Source of the DNA: Caprella mutica
Taxonomy: Eukaryota; Arthropoda; Malacostraca; Amphipoda; Caprellidae
Direction of reading: 5' to 3'
DNA: 64,000 nucleotides
Assembly: GCA_947561585.1 (NCBI GenBank)
Contig: CANNZV010000945.1
Span: 62,001-126,000 of the forward strand
The notes under the pieces are model-generated. The model had not been told where the DNA came from. It was given only the letters and a program-made list of their open reading frames with translations, and made no database searches. Below are positions 46,444 to 57,181 of the stretch, in pieces; position 1 is the stretch's first letter; each line of letters opens with the position of its first letter. The position numbers and the translations under genes were made by a program.

Positions 46444-46863
46444 TAAATATAGGAATTAATTCAAAATTGTTCGGAGAGAATATCCCAAATATCTCCCATA
46501 TTCTGCCACGTTACAGAGTATGTCAGTTAAAGCCAATTAATTGGATTAGGTTTCAAAAGGTCAAAACTCAGATATGTCTAATTGGCATTAAATTTTTAAT
46601 TAATTCCTATGTTCCCACGTTAACTTTGGCTTTAAATCTTCATAAAATGAGCCAAATTTGCTTAGCTCATAATTTTTGTAAAATTTTGGTTTACAATTTT
46701 CCACCCTCTGAAACATGGATATTCTGCAGACTGGATATTATCTAGGGAAAATTTACACAATATTTGTATAAAAAAAAAAAAAAAAAAATTATTTCACTCT
46801 TATAGCTAGCTGGGCTATGTCAAAGAATTATGAATACATTTTTTTCTCTTCAAAGTTAGTTAC
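46444..46863. repeat. Inverted R3 copy and A-rich run
   Basis: 46465-46725 is R3 on the opposite strand to 41301-41535. An A-run of about 20 follows at 46770-46789. No gene. Confidence 0.65.
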
Positions 46864-46962
46864 CTAGGGTAAATTACAAATTATCGGTCAGTTTCACATC
46901 TTCGGTCATATGACTAATGACTGAAGATGTGAAATTGACTGATAATTCGTAATTTACCCTAG
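46864..46962. repeat. 99-bp hairpin, palindromic mini-MITE or pre-miRNA-like
   Basis: The left arm ctagggtaaattacaaatta, continuing through gtcagtttcacatcttcg, pairs with the right arm ending gtaatttaccctag. About 46 bp are paired with four mismatches and a loop of about 6 nt. The size and few mismatches resemble either a very short palindromic MITE or a hairpin RNA precursor. No relative was spotted in this window beyond the phrase ctagggtaa at 51071. Confidence 0.75.
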
Positions 46963-46969
46963 TTTAAAT

Positions 46970-47440
46970 GCCATGTTTCAAAGTGTGGTAGGAAAGTTGT
47001 CAGTTCACCATGTTACAGAGTACCTATGTCAGTTAAAGCAAATTAATTGGCTTCGATTTAAAAAGGTCAAAACTCAGATATGTCTAATTGGCTTCAAATT
47101 TTGAATCAATTCCTATGTTCCCATGTTAATTTTGGCTTAAAATCTTCAAAAATTGAGTCAACTTGGCTTGGTTCAGAATTTTTGTGAATTTTTGGCTCAA
47201 AAAATGGCTTACAATTTTCCAGCCTCTGAAACAGAAACATGATCAGTTTAGTGAGAAATTGGATCCAGGTCGCCACATTTAAGATACTTTTAAAGAAGAA
47301 ATTTGACTTCCTAGTGAAGATTTTACACTTGAAAATATCCTCAATTCCTCATGCTTAATGTCTGATGCATGTGCATCTCTTGACATTATTTTATGAGTGA
47401 TTTACTCGTTATTTACATATTGTTCAACTTGTTACACCCC
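46970..47440. repeat. Inverted R3 copy and adjoining repeat
   Basis: 46985-47240 is R3 on the minus strand (ends ccagcctctgaaac). 47265-47440 repeats 36960-37140 (gtcgccacatttaagatact, gtgattxactcgttattta). The two repeats occur together at both places, so they probably belong to one larger family. Confidence 0.65.
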
Positions 47441-47509
47441 TCAAAAGTCGCCAATATACTGGTGACTTTGTTCATACTGTGAAACATGGTTTAAATGTAA
47501 TTTGACAGT

Positions 47510-47644
47510 CCAATCTGCAGAATATGGGACATTTCCTGTGCAAACAATCCTTAATTTCTTCCTATATTTACATGTATTTTACCGAGAACAAAAGCTAAAA
47601 TAGAGAATTTCATGGAGAACAGTATACCAGTTCCTGCAGTCTGG
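47510..47644. mobile_element. MITE1, copy
   Basis: Matches 49272-49414: ccaatctgcagaatatggga to ttcctgcagtctgg. One end has a substitution (CCAATCTG for CCAGTCTG). No clean TSD. Confidence 0.7.
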
Positions 47645-48505
47645 TAATTTTTTTATTTTGTTAAAATCTATTTTTTCAAATACCTATATATAATTATATA
47701 TGTACCAGGTTGATAGCTTTGTACATAATGATAAGTTTGCTTATTGGCAAACTTATAGTTGAAAAATGTAAGTTGACAGTTTGGCACTTAACCTATTGTA
47801 CGGTTGTACCTACAATGAAACACTCAAATGACCCATATCTAACATATAAACCTGATTATCTATTGCAAAAGGTTATTTTGCAAATGAAATTTTCAATAAA
47901 AATTCTTATTTAATCAGATAAATGCAAAATTGTCTTAAACCCTTCAGTCACTTTTAATTACTCTAATGAAGGATTTGAAGGCTATCAAGTAGAATATTGT
48001 CAGTGATTAGAGTGTAAAACGTCATAAAAACAATTTTATTTAAGGTAATTTCCATGAAAATTAAAATGCACATGTAACTGAATAATAGCAATGTATTAGC
48101 ACAGCTCTTATTTAAAAAAGAATGGAAAGACATGTGTGATGTCATTCGTTTATTCGCAGATGTTCCAATATAGTACTTTCTAATTTCTATTTACTTACTA
48201 TGGGTAGGTAATCCTACATTAGTAGATACTAGGCAATGATGGGATTCAAGGGTTTGCAGCGGTTCCTAAAAATAAAAAAGTTTGCAGAATCGCCCGAACC
48301 AATTTCTAGATTATCTTTTCCGAATGAAACATACATAAATTTCTGGATAAAAAATATCTTTTTTTAAATCGTTGAATGAACATATGTATGTTACAGACAC
48401 TCAGACAGTGCAATTTACAAATTTTGTTCTCAAAGAGCTCGTTGAACGTGTGTAGAATTGGTGTAGAATGAAGTACTACACAGGACAGCGTAGTTCTGAT
48501 GGAAC
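47645..48505. other. AT-rich intergenic
   Basis: No gene or repeat recognised. A short stem (gttctgatggaac / gttccatcagaa) abuts the Tc-A terminus at 48490-48525. Confidence 0.5.
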
Positions 48506-49271
48506 TACACTGTGTTCCATCAGAAGCGTCATTTTTAAATTGCCAATTGTGAGAACTTGAAATACTTCAAGTCGTACTATATTTGCGCCATTTTGTTCAT
48601 AAAGAGTGGATTTTCATTACTCTATAAAAATGTATAGTGACTTCAACCATATCCAACCTGAAAAATGTTTTCAGAACTTGGAAATTTATCATTCTGCAGT
48701 TTGCCAAAACCTCTGTTACTTCAACAGTATGCCAAGAATTCATTCTTAACTTCAAGGACGGTTAAATCTTACCACCTGAAAAAGTTCACTAGAGTTCGTT
48801 TACTTTTCAATGAAACTGAATCCATTCACAAGAAATAGCAAATAAAAACAAAAAGAACAGAAGCATTGATTCAGGAGGTGAAGAGTTTCTTTGAAGAAAC
48901 CCCCAGTTGCTCTCTCAGAAAAGCTTCTAAGCAGATTTCACCCACCAAAACCACGTTGAGGAGGATCGTCAGCCATCAACTTAGTTTAAGTTTCTATCAT
49001 TACACTTCAGTTCAACCATTAATTCATGTCCACAAAACACAGAGAAGACAGTTTTATCTTTGGATTTTGCAGAAACCATCCAACATTGCCGATAGAATCG
49101 TTTGGACTGTCGAGAAGTTCTTTTGTCTCCATCAAAAACAACATAAAAAAAAGTCAGAGTGTAGACAAATAAAAACCTTGAAATCTCTGCGAAACAACTG
49201 TCAGGTATGATCTTCGTTGTCATTATGAATGGAATGGTTCCAATCGTTCATGCATTCCTTGACGATGATGG

Positions 49272-49414
49272 CCAGTCTGCAGAATATGGGACATTTTTAA
49301 CATTTTCTGTGCGAACAATCCTTAATTTCCTCCTATATTTCATGTATATTACTGAGAACAGAAGCCAAAATGAAGGATTTCATGGTGAACAATTTACCAG
49401 TTCCTGCAGTCTGG
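49272..49414. mobile_element. MITE1 inserted in Tc-A at gatgatgg
   Basis: 143 bp with ends CCAGTCTGCAG and CTGCAGTCTGG. It is flanked by gatgatgg at 49264-49271 and 49415-49422. Other copies lie at 47510-47644 and 37354-37450 (inverted). Confidence 0.85.
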
Positions 49415-49422
49415 GATGATGG

Positions 49423-49576
49423 CCAGTCTGGAAAAATAGGTGCTTTCTGATGAACTAATTACTCTGTGGGAGTTTTACAGACTTCAAACATTAATGGTAA
49501 ATTACTAAAAATTGTATTATCCGCAGCATTTAGCATATAGAGTTCATCTGTTAGCCTAAGCAGTTTTCCAGACTGG
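49423..49576. mobile_element. MITE2 inserted at the duplicated gatgatgg
   Basis: 154 bp with perfect 13-bp TIRs CCAGTCTGGAAAA. It is flanked by gatgatgg at 49415-49422 and 49577-49584. With MITE1 this gives three copies of one 8-bp target separated by two different MITEs. Confidence 0.88.
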
Positions 49577-49840
49577 GATGATGGCTACTTGTAATCGGTT
49601 AATGGTATGTTTATAAGAATGTTATGTCTTCACTTTTCAGCCTTCAGGCTGGAGGTGTAATTTTTAACAAGTTTTGTAGGGCCTTAGGAGATGTGCCTCA
49701 TACGATATAGAACAATAGATGTTTAATAATCATAAAAATCCATTATTTCCCTTTAAAGTTATGATTTTATCATCCAGAAGCATTTTAAGTGCTTCTAATT
49801 AGCAATTTAATAATGACTTTTCTAATGGAAGAGACATTTG

Positions 49841-50075
49841 GTGCACTGAACTCCTCTGACTTTTTCAAAAATCTGAGAAATAGCTACCAACATTTTTCAT
49901 CAATTTGTCTAGTCCTCTAACATTTGTCCAGTTTCTCCTCCAAAAATTAATGGTAATATAGTAATTAATTGCTAAATATCCTCCGACATAGCAGGAATTT
50001 TTTTTTTATTAGAGAAATTGAATATCTGCTGAAATATCCTAGGAATTTACCACCAAATACAATCTGGGAAGACAG
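49841..50075. mobile_element. MITE3 remnant, copy 3
   Basis: atttggtgcactgaactcc to accaccaaatacaatctgg matches MITE3 with more divergence, including the interior ccaaaaattaatggtaa. The left TIR tip is lost. The flanks gaagagac and gaagacag may be a worn TSD. Confidence 0.65.
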
Positions 50076-50109
50076 TATATATGTTCCGCGCAACTTACCG
50101 ATTTTGTAC

Positions 50110-50566
50110 AAAATAGAGAATGCGCTGCGCATTTTTACTTTTTAGGATCTTGAAAATGTGCAACAAATAACAATCTCGAAATTATCGCACATTTTCAGGA
50201 TCCTAAAAACATGCAGGTAATAACATTAATTTTTATGGAAAACTGAGATTAATGAGATTAATTACGAACGTTTGGTAGAACGTTTGATATCTCAGTAAAA
50301 TGAAAATACCAGTTTTGTTCAAGTTTTCTTTAAATAACTAACTTAAGCTTAATTACCAATATATTATCAAGTTATTATGTATAGTTTAACTATCATATTT
50401 TGATGAAATGGACCAATTAAAATTTATTTTAAATGCATAAATAATTTTTATCTAGGTACTCCATCACTGTTGGTCCTGCTTCATACCCTTAATCTGCCTA
50501 GCACACTCTTGAGATTGTCGCGCATTTTCAATATCCTAAAAATCCCGCAGCGCATTCTCGGGCTTT
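50110..50566. mobile_element. MITE with GAGAATGCGCTGCG ends
   Basis: The left arm gagaatgcgctgcgcatttt at 50112 continues through ttttaggatcttgaaaatgtg. Its inverse is at 50515-50564. A second inner copy of gcacattttcaggatcc at 50195-50215 forms a nested hairpin with the left arm. No TSD is certain. Confidence 0.65.
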
Positions 50567-51453
50567 TTTTTAGCTCTAAATAGTAAATTAACCTTTTCGA
50601 ATCTGCTGAGACACATTATGTCCCAATAGACATGTTTGTCCTCAGAAGATCAGTCAGTAGTAGAATTTACTGGGTTCGTACTGCTCGGGCGAACCGGTTG
50701 CTAGGTAGTTTGAATCCCACCACTGGTACTACCTAGGTACCTACTGACAGTATAGATGGGCCGATGGCCAGGCTACCCTTGAGTCAATTTTTCCAATTTG
50801 CAGTATGAACCCAGTCCATGGGTCTGTTACCCATTAACCTACCGTATAAATAAAAAGGATTTATTTTCTAGAAGACTAAAATAACGCTAATTCTCTTCGG
50901 ACCATTGCATGGTGCATCTATTTCACCGATATAGATAAAATTTGAATATTCATCGGTTCACCCCACAAGAATATCATTTTGTCCCACGATACCAAATTTG
51001 TGGGAAATATCTGATACAAAATAAATTCGTCGTAATATGCTTTTTTAGCAGCTAAAATATTATATGAACTAGGGTAAGTTTTGAGCTATCGACATTTTCG
51101 ATCATGTAAAAATCTATACAATTCAATAGTTTAACTATCTTATCATCCATTTGTCTTCAGATTTGAACCCATAGGTAGTAAAGAAAGTAGGGTAAGTATC
51201 ACCCCTCTCCATTTATCGTCACGTTTAAAGGTCCCCTCCAAGCAATATTTTTTATTGTTTAAATCAACGAGGTTAATGTTTCTTATCATTTTACTGCAAA
51301 CCCCATCAAATTTGATAGCATATTTTTAATTTTATAAGCTTTTAAAGATTTTTATAATCCAAACTCTACAAAACCTAGTTACTTTACTTCCGACTTTTTA
51401 ATTTTCAGTATGAAGAAGAAGAATGTACACCATTTGTTTTGATTGTCAACTAG
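50567..51453. other. Intergenic, unrecognised
   Basis: Mixed sequence with no ORF, TIR or repeat that I can match. Confidence 0.5.
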
Positions 51454-52607
51454 GGTAGCCGGTAAATTGCTCGAAAACAATTGCTCGGAAGACAATTGCT
51501 CGAAAACAATTGCTCGAAAAACAATTGCTCAAATGAACAATTGCTCGAAAGAACAATTGCTCGAAAGACAATTGCTCGAAAAACAATTGCTCGAACGAAC
51601 AATTGATCGAATGAACAATTGCTCGAATTATCAAATTGCTCGAATGAACAAAATTACTCGAATTATAAAATTGCGCAGTTTTCGATTTTATAAAAGTCAG
51701 TTATTCATAAAGTGGAGCTGCACCTAACAATCCTTGTTTCTATTTGATAATTGATCATTAATCATTCTATAAATGATTTTAATTATTACACATTCTGTAT
51801 AATCTTTTTTTTTTTTCCTAGAGACCGTTTGTGTCATCTCGTCTGTAACATGTGAATTGGAATCATGTGGTGAATCAGTACTATTTATATTTTTTTTATC
51901 ATAAATCCCGAAATATTTTATAGATTAATCTATTACTAGCCTATATGTATGTGGGTGAAATAACTATCGGGAGTAACCACCTGAGACAAGTGTGGGGGAT
52001 GTGGGCCTAGGTGAACCCGATATCCCTCAGGATATCGGGATGGAAACTTTACTTTCGTGATGAAAAATTACTCTGCCATAACTTTGAGTTATTTCACTTA
52101 TTGAGGTGCCACAAACAGATAGGCTAGTAATATATTAATCTACAAAAATTTTCGGGATTTATGATAAAAAAATATGAATAGTACTGATTCACCACATGAT
52201 TCCAATTCACATGTTACAGACGAGATGACACAAACGGTCTTTAGGAAAAAAAAAAGATTATGCAGAATGTGTAATAATTAAAATCATTTATAGAATGATT
52301 AATGATCAATTACCAAAAAGAAACAAGGATTGTTAGGTGCAGCTCCACTTCATGAATAACTGACTTTTATAAAATCGAAAACAGTGCAATTTTATAATTC
52401 GAGCAATTTTGTTCATTCGAGCAATTTGATAATTCGAGCAATTGTTCATTCGATCAATTGTTCGTTCGAGCAATTGTTTTTCGAGCAATTGTTCTTTCGA
52501 GCAATTGTTCTTTCGAGCAATTGTTCATTCGAGCAATTGTTTTTCGAGCAATAGTTTTCGAGCAATTGTCTTTCGAGCAATTGTTTTCGAGCAATTTACC
52601 TAGAACC
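51454..52607. mobile_element. Foldback element FB1, copy A
   Basis: The ends are GGTAGCCGGTAAATTGCTCG and, reversed, GGTTCTAGGTAAATTGCTCG. A perfect 9-bp TSD, gtcaactag, flanks them (51445-51453, 52608-52616). Each arm has about a dozen units of the type acaattgctcgaaa, followed by unique arm sequence (tggagctgcacctaacaat, cgtttgtgtcatctcgt, tgaattggaatcatgtgg). The arms pair over about 500 bp. The loop (about 51955-52075) carries an extra segment, including gatatcccxcaggatatc-type palindrome sequence, not found in copies B and C. No transposase ORF. Confidence 0.88.
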
Positions 52608-52616
52608 GTCAACTAG

Positions 52617-53207
52617 GTATTAGGTTTAATAAATCTATTTATTATTCGTTTAAAGGTTTAAATTTGGATAAACTTATCATAGAAACGTTTAAATACTTTT
52701 AGAAACAATTAATATCTTGAAAGAAGGCCATAAACGCGTTGTTTGTTTAAAAATCTAAATTTGAAATCAAAACATAGAGTGTACATTCTTCTTTCTCACC
52801 GTCAGGTTGGAGATTCGCTCGATTGTTGCTCACATAGTATTAAAAAACTTTAAAAGCAAATAATAAAATATATACAGAACCGATTTGTATGCGGTTTGAG
52901 GAATAATGATCATAGACCTTAGTTCTAAAATATTATGTAATAAACTAATTTTTTTCCCGGAGCCAGAAGAGGATCTTTAAGTTATTTCCGTCTATAAGCG
53001 ATTGTTCCAGTCAGAAAACACTTGGCCTGACTTGGCAGGCGCATATACAAGGAGGGGGGGGCATTTGGGGCAGATGCCCCCCCCCCCCTTGAGGTCTGAA
53101 CTTTTTAAAAATAAATCTACGGATTAATAAAAATATATGGATTAATCATTCAAATAGAAGAAATGTCAATTATTTGATTATTTTTTATTGCTTTTAACAT
53201 GATTGAA
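52617..53207. other. Flank with G-run/C-run hairpin
   Basis: 53047-53092 contains a run of nine G, catttggggcagatg, and a run of about eleven C, which can fold into a GC hairpin or G-quadruplex. The segment tgaactttttaaaaataaatctacgg after it recurs inverted at about 57800-57850. Both copies border a Tc-A element, so it belongs to a repeat that Tc-A entered or that was duplicated with it. Confidence 0.6.
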
Positions 53208-54235
53208 CACTGCATTCTATCAAAATCGTCATTTTTAAATTGCGAAATGGGAGAAATTAAATTGCTTCAAGTCGTATTATGTATAAGCCATTTTGTCCAT
53301 AGAGAGTGGATTTCTATCACCCTATTAATATTAGCATTGTTCTTCAATTTAAAAATGTTTTTGAATTTGAGAAGAAATGCTTCGTCTCGTACTCTGTAGT
53401 TTGCCATAACACCTTCTTCTTCAACAGTATGTCGAAAATTCATATGTTTTCCCAAGATAAATGGAAGGGTGGCTAAATCTTACCACTTGAAAAAGTTCAC
53501 AAGAGTTCGTGGTCTATTCAATGAAACTGGTTCTATTCACAAGAAAAGCAAATGATAACAGAAGCTAAAAAACACAAACTGCGATTCAGGAGGTGAAGAG
53601 TTTCTTTGAAGAAACCACTAGTTTCTCTCTCAGAAAAGCTTTTCAGCAGATTTCATCAACACCAAAACCACGTGGTGAGGATTGTCATACATTCATTTAG
53701 TTTCCGTTTTTATCATTGAACTTCAGTTCGACCATTAACGAAAACCACATAAATAGCGGTTTTGTGAGTGGATTATGGCAACCATCCAACATTGCCAATT
53801 GAATCGTTTGGACAGACGAGAAGTTAATTTGCCTCCATCAAAAACACATCAAAAAAATACGAATGAAAATCCTCGAAATATCTGGAAAACAAATGATAGG
53901 TATGATGTTAAGGTAATGATCTTCGTTGCAATTAATAATGGAGTGGTTCCAATTGTTCAAGCATTCCTTAACGAATATGGCAACTTAATTGTTACCAGTT
54001 AATAGTTTTCAAAACTCTGATTGCTCCAGCATATTATTTGGCCCAGCCTGCAACTTCTTCACTTTGGTGGATGCAAGACCACATTGCACAAATACAGCTC
54101 TAGAATTTAAGGAAAAGAGTCGAGGTCGAGTGATTAGTAGAAGTACGGAAATAAAATTCCTGGTCAGCACACAGTCCAGATCTCAACTCTTTGGAATTTC
54201 GCATATGGGTTGCTGCACAAACTCGAGTTTATATA

Positions 54236-55532
54236 CAGGGTGGGGCGTAAGTTTGGAAGCAAATGAAAGTGCATATTATAATCCAACGAAAAAATATATT
54301 TAATAATTTACAGTTATGTATTATTACATATGGGTTTTAAGAATTGAAAAATCATAATTTTATTCAAAATGTCCCCCCTTGTTTTTAATAACAGTCTCAA
54401 ATCTCCTCCAAACTCCTCCTACTGCGGCATTCAACTGTTCTTGTGAAATTTCCTTCCAAGATCTCTTGAGCGAACGCTTTAAATCATGCACACTGCGATG
54501 GAATTTACCACAGGCCTTTGATTCAAGATGGACCATACCGAAAAGTCCATAGGATTAACATCTGGGGAGCAGGGAGGCCACATTTCTTTGGACCAAAACC
54601 GTGGAAGATGGTCATGGCACCAGTTTTGAGTGACATTTGCAGTATGTGAAGTCGCGCCGTCTTGCTGAAATGTCCATAGAGTGTCATTACCGAAGTGATC
54701 CTTAGCTGACTCCAACATTTGCGTCAAAATATTCTCAATATAACATTTAGCATTGATTTTGGCGCCTTGTTCCACAAAAATTAAAGGAGATCTCCAAGTT
54801 TCTGAAACGGCGGCCCAGACCATTACTGAAGCAGGTTTCATGGTTCTGTGGACAGTTTTTTGGTTGTATGGGATGTCTTTTGCACTTTTACCAATTATTC
54901 TGTCATTCCTCCGGTTGTGAGCCATTTCCACTGTGAAAATTTTTTCGTTAGACCAAACAATTTCACCAACCGTGCCTGACTTCAATTCTCTCAGAAGTGC
55001 TTTGCTTCTCTCCAATCTCTTTTTCTTTACAGCTTCTGACAGAGTCTGTCTCTTTTGGAGGGTGAAAGAGGACATCTTTAGGTCTTCTTTGACAACTCTT
55101 CTCATTGTTCTGGGACTCACATTAGCTGTTTTGGCTAACAATCGTATTGACCTTTTCGGGTTCCTCCTGATCTTCAGTCGGGCACATTTTATCAGTTGTT
55201 TGGTGCGTTGTGAGCGTGGTCTACCACTTCTTGGACGATCAGTCAAGTCTCCTCTCTCATTAAAACGCTTCACACACTTCCAAACAGTCGATCTCGCTAT
55301 TGAGAGAGTCTTTGAAATGACGGAATCTGACTTTTCGGCACGGTGTAGAGCAATAATGGCTTCTCTTTTGTCTGACATTTTTGAATTGACTAAATTTTTG
55401 TAAAAAATAACACTGCCACGTCAAAATGTAGTGTCTCTATTATAGTTCAAACCCTATCACCTACTTAGGAACTTATTTTTAAGAATTATATTCATGTTTG
55501 AAAAATTGCTTCCAACCTTACGCCCCACCCTG
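54236..55532 (-). mobile_element. Young maT-type mariner (DD37D), 1297 bp
   Basis: The TIRs are CAGGGTGGGGCGTAAGTTTG and, reversed, CAGGGTGGGGCGTAAGGTTG. Both continue into GAAGCAA and are flanked by TA. The length, single ORF and TIRs are those of a complete mariner-family element. The near identity of the TIRs and only two clear lesions in the gene suggest a recent insertion into Tc-A copy 2. Confidence 0.88.
54360..55378 (-). pseudogene. maT transposase, catalytic Asp to Asn and a late frameshift
   Basis: Open for 299 codons from 55378 to 54479. Two helix-turn-helix motifs (SKTLSIARSTVWKCVKRF at 22-39; RLLAKTANVSPRTMRRVV at 79-96) flank a GRPRS linker at 52-56. The catalytic triad should be Asp-Asp-Asp. 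The first position is Asn144 (VWSNEKIFTV), the second is Asp240 (FQQDGATSH) and the third Asp278 (SPDVNPMDFSVW), with 37 residues between the last two, the maT spacing. After WSIL a one-base shift spoils the C-terminus; the correct frame continues to a TAA at 54360-54362 with WRRFETVIKNKGGHFE. GAC to AAC explains the Asn. Not expected to transpose, though the DNA-binding part is whole. Confidence 0.88.
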
Positions 55533-55847
55533 TATATATATAAAAACAGATCCCAATGAGTCTCTTATACAATGTGTTCAAATCTCCGCTCAAAAATATA
55601 ACAATAAGACTCTCAAGAAAGTATGCAAGAAAGTTCTGAAGCGTGCATCGTTCTGTCTTCACATCGGTGGGGGTCATTTTCAACAACCTCAGGAGATGTG
55701 TCTCATATGGTATAAGACAATAAATGTTTGATAATAATAAAAATCCTTTCTTTTCCTTCAAAGTGATGCATCTATATTGGTATTTGACATATTTTTAAGT
55801 GTTTCTAATTCGCAATTAAAAAATACATTATCTGATGAAACACAGTG

Positions 55848-55973
55848 TAGCAGTATGGTTTTGATTATTTTTGCTGCAGCCAATGATTGAATATTGTGAT
55901 TAAGTTAATAACTATCAGTCTATTAGACTTGATTGATATACAGCTTATGGACTAAACAATACATCCACTGACA
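55848..55973. other. Spacer between tail-to-tail Tc-A copies
   Basis: 126 bp between the two Tc-A 3' ends; no feature. Confidence 0.6.
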
Positions 55974-56508
55974 CACTGTGTTCCATCAGAAACGACATTT
56001 TTAAATTGCGAATTAGAGCACTTGTAATGCTTCAACTGTCATCAAAGATACACGTCGTTGATGGAAAAGAAAGTATTATTATTGAACATTTATTGTCCTA
56101 TATATATGGCTATATCATATGAACCACATCTCCTGTGGTCCTACAGAAGTTATTGGAAATGACCTCCTCCAGCCTGAAGACAGAACGAAACATTCTTTCA
56201 AATTTCTTAGTGGTCTCAGGGTTATACCTTTCAGCAAACTTTAAACATTTTGTATAAGAGACACAATGGAATCTTCTTTTTCATATATTAACTCGAGTTT
56301 GTGCAGCAGCCAAGAAGTGAAAATCCAAAGGGTTGAGATATTGATTGTGTGATGGCCAGGAATTTTCCGTTCTTCTGCTAATGAATCGACCGCTAACCTT
56401 TTCAATGAGAAATTCTATAACTGCATTTATTCAATGTGATGGAGCGCCGTCTTGCATCCACCAAAGTGAAGAACGAGATGCAGAATGGTGCAGTATGGGC
56501 CAAATAAG

Positions 56509-56932
56509 GGGTGCTAGTTTGGTATGCGATTTGTGAGGTTAATGTGATCCGATAATGCATTAAAATTTTTATTTAGAAATTAAAGGTAATTTTTCTTTTT
56601 AAGTAACTGTGATACAAAACAGAGAACATAGATGAGATGATATTGTCACAATGCATTAAAAGTATAAAAAAAAACATATATTAATTGCTTATTTTTACTT
56701 TATTTTCATATAAGTTTGGTAAGATGTAGTTTATATAATGATATTTTCTTGAAGTATTTCCATATTAAGGCTTTGCATATGTAAATGGTATATAATTATT
56801 TAAGAAAATAAAATACCATATATATTTGGTGTCTCGTATACCTGATTGTATCTTTTATATTTGCTAATAAATTCTAAATAGATCGCATGCCAAACCAGTA
56901 AATGATGATCAGATCGCATAGCAAACTAGCAC
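56509..56932. mobile_element. MITE with GGTGCTAGTTTG ends
   Basis: The left end GGTGCTAGTTTGGTATGCGA and the right end reversed GGTGCTAGTTTGCTATGCGA match at 19 of 20. Flanks caaataag and caaataat suggest an 8-bp TSD with one mismatch (hAT-like). AT-rich interior without ORF. Confidence 0.75.
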
Positions 56933-56975
56933 CAAATAATGTCCTGTAGCAATCTGAGATATGAAACACCATTAA

Positions 56976-57181
56976 GGCTGCTCCACACATCACCGATATC
57001 CATCCAGCACGTCACCGGGTCCATCTCCGTCACTCTCCTCTCAGTGATTCGGTGTCCGTAAAAAAATATATCGTTACTTTAATTTCAACGGACCTATTCA
57101 CATAGTACCGGCTCTCCTCAGTGATAAAAAATCACTGACAGGTGACGTCCCGGACGGATATCGGTGATGTGTGAAGCAGTC
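56976..57181. mobile_element. MITE with GGCTGCTCCACACATCACC ends
   Basis: The left end GGCTGCTCCACACATCACCG and the right end reversed GACTGCTTCACACATCACCG pair and extend inward (atatcc). The flanking attaa occurs on both sides (56971-56975, 57182-57186). About 206 bp; the target suggests a TTAA/TTA-type superfamily such as piggyBac-related MITEs. Confidence 0.7.

Larger units (their letters stand above)
48508..49840 (+). mobile_element. maT-like element Tc-A, copy 1, split by two MITEs
   Basis: The left TIR is CACTGTGTTCCATCAGAAGC, after TA. The transposase region is at 48866-49260, the MITE pair at 49272-49576, and the 3' part resumes at 49585 with ggagatgtgcctcatac. The right end is worn (tgcttctaattagcaattta...). 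The transposase reads SCSLRKASKQISPTKTTLRR and then VWTVEKFFCL, so the first catalytic Asp (TDEK elsewhere) is Val. Inactive. Confidence 0.7.
53208..55847 (+). mobile_element. maT-like element Tc-A, copy 2, with mariner inserted
   Basis: The left TIR CACTGCATTCTATCA is worn; the right, reversed, is CACTGTGTTTCATCAGA, followed by TA. Decayed transposase runs 53590-54230: VWTDEKLICL near 53808-53840, WWMQD near 54066-54083 followed by a small deletion of the GAPSH codons, and SPDLNSLEFRIW near 54173-54210. The maT mariner at 54236-55532 splits it; the 3' part continues to HIGGGHFQQPQ near 55660. Inactive. Confidence 0.72.

Noticed and set aside
45805..46446. 213-codon plus-strand ORF
   Set aside because: Antisense to the LINE-2 ORF1, which has clear domain evidence on the minus strand.
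54933..55403. 156-codon plus-strand ORF
   Set aside because: Antisense shadow of the maT transposase.
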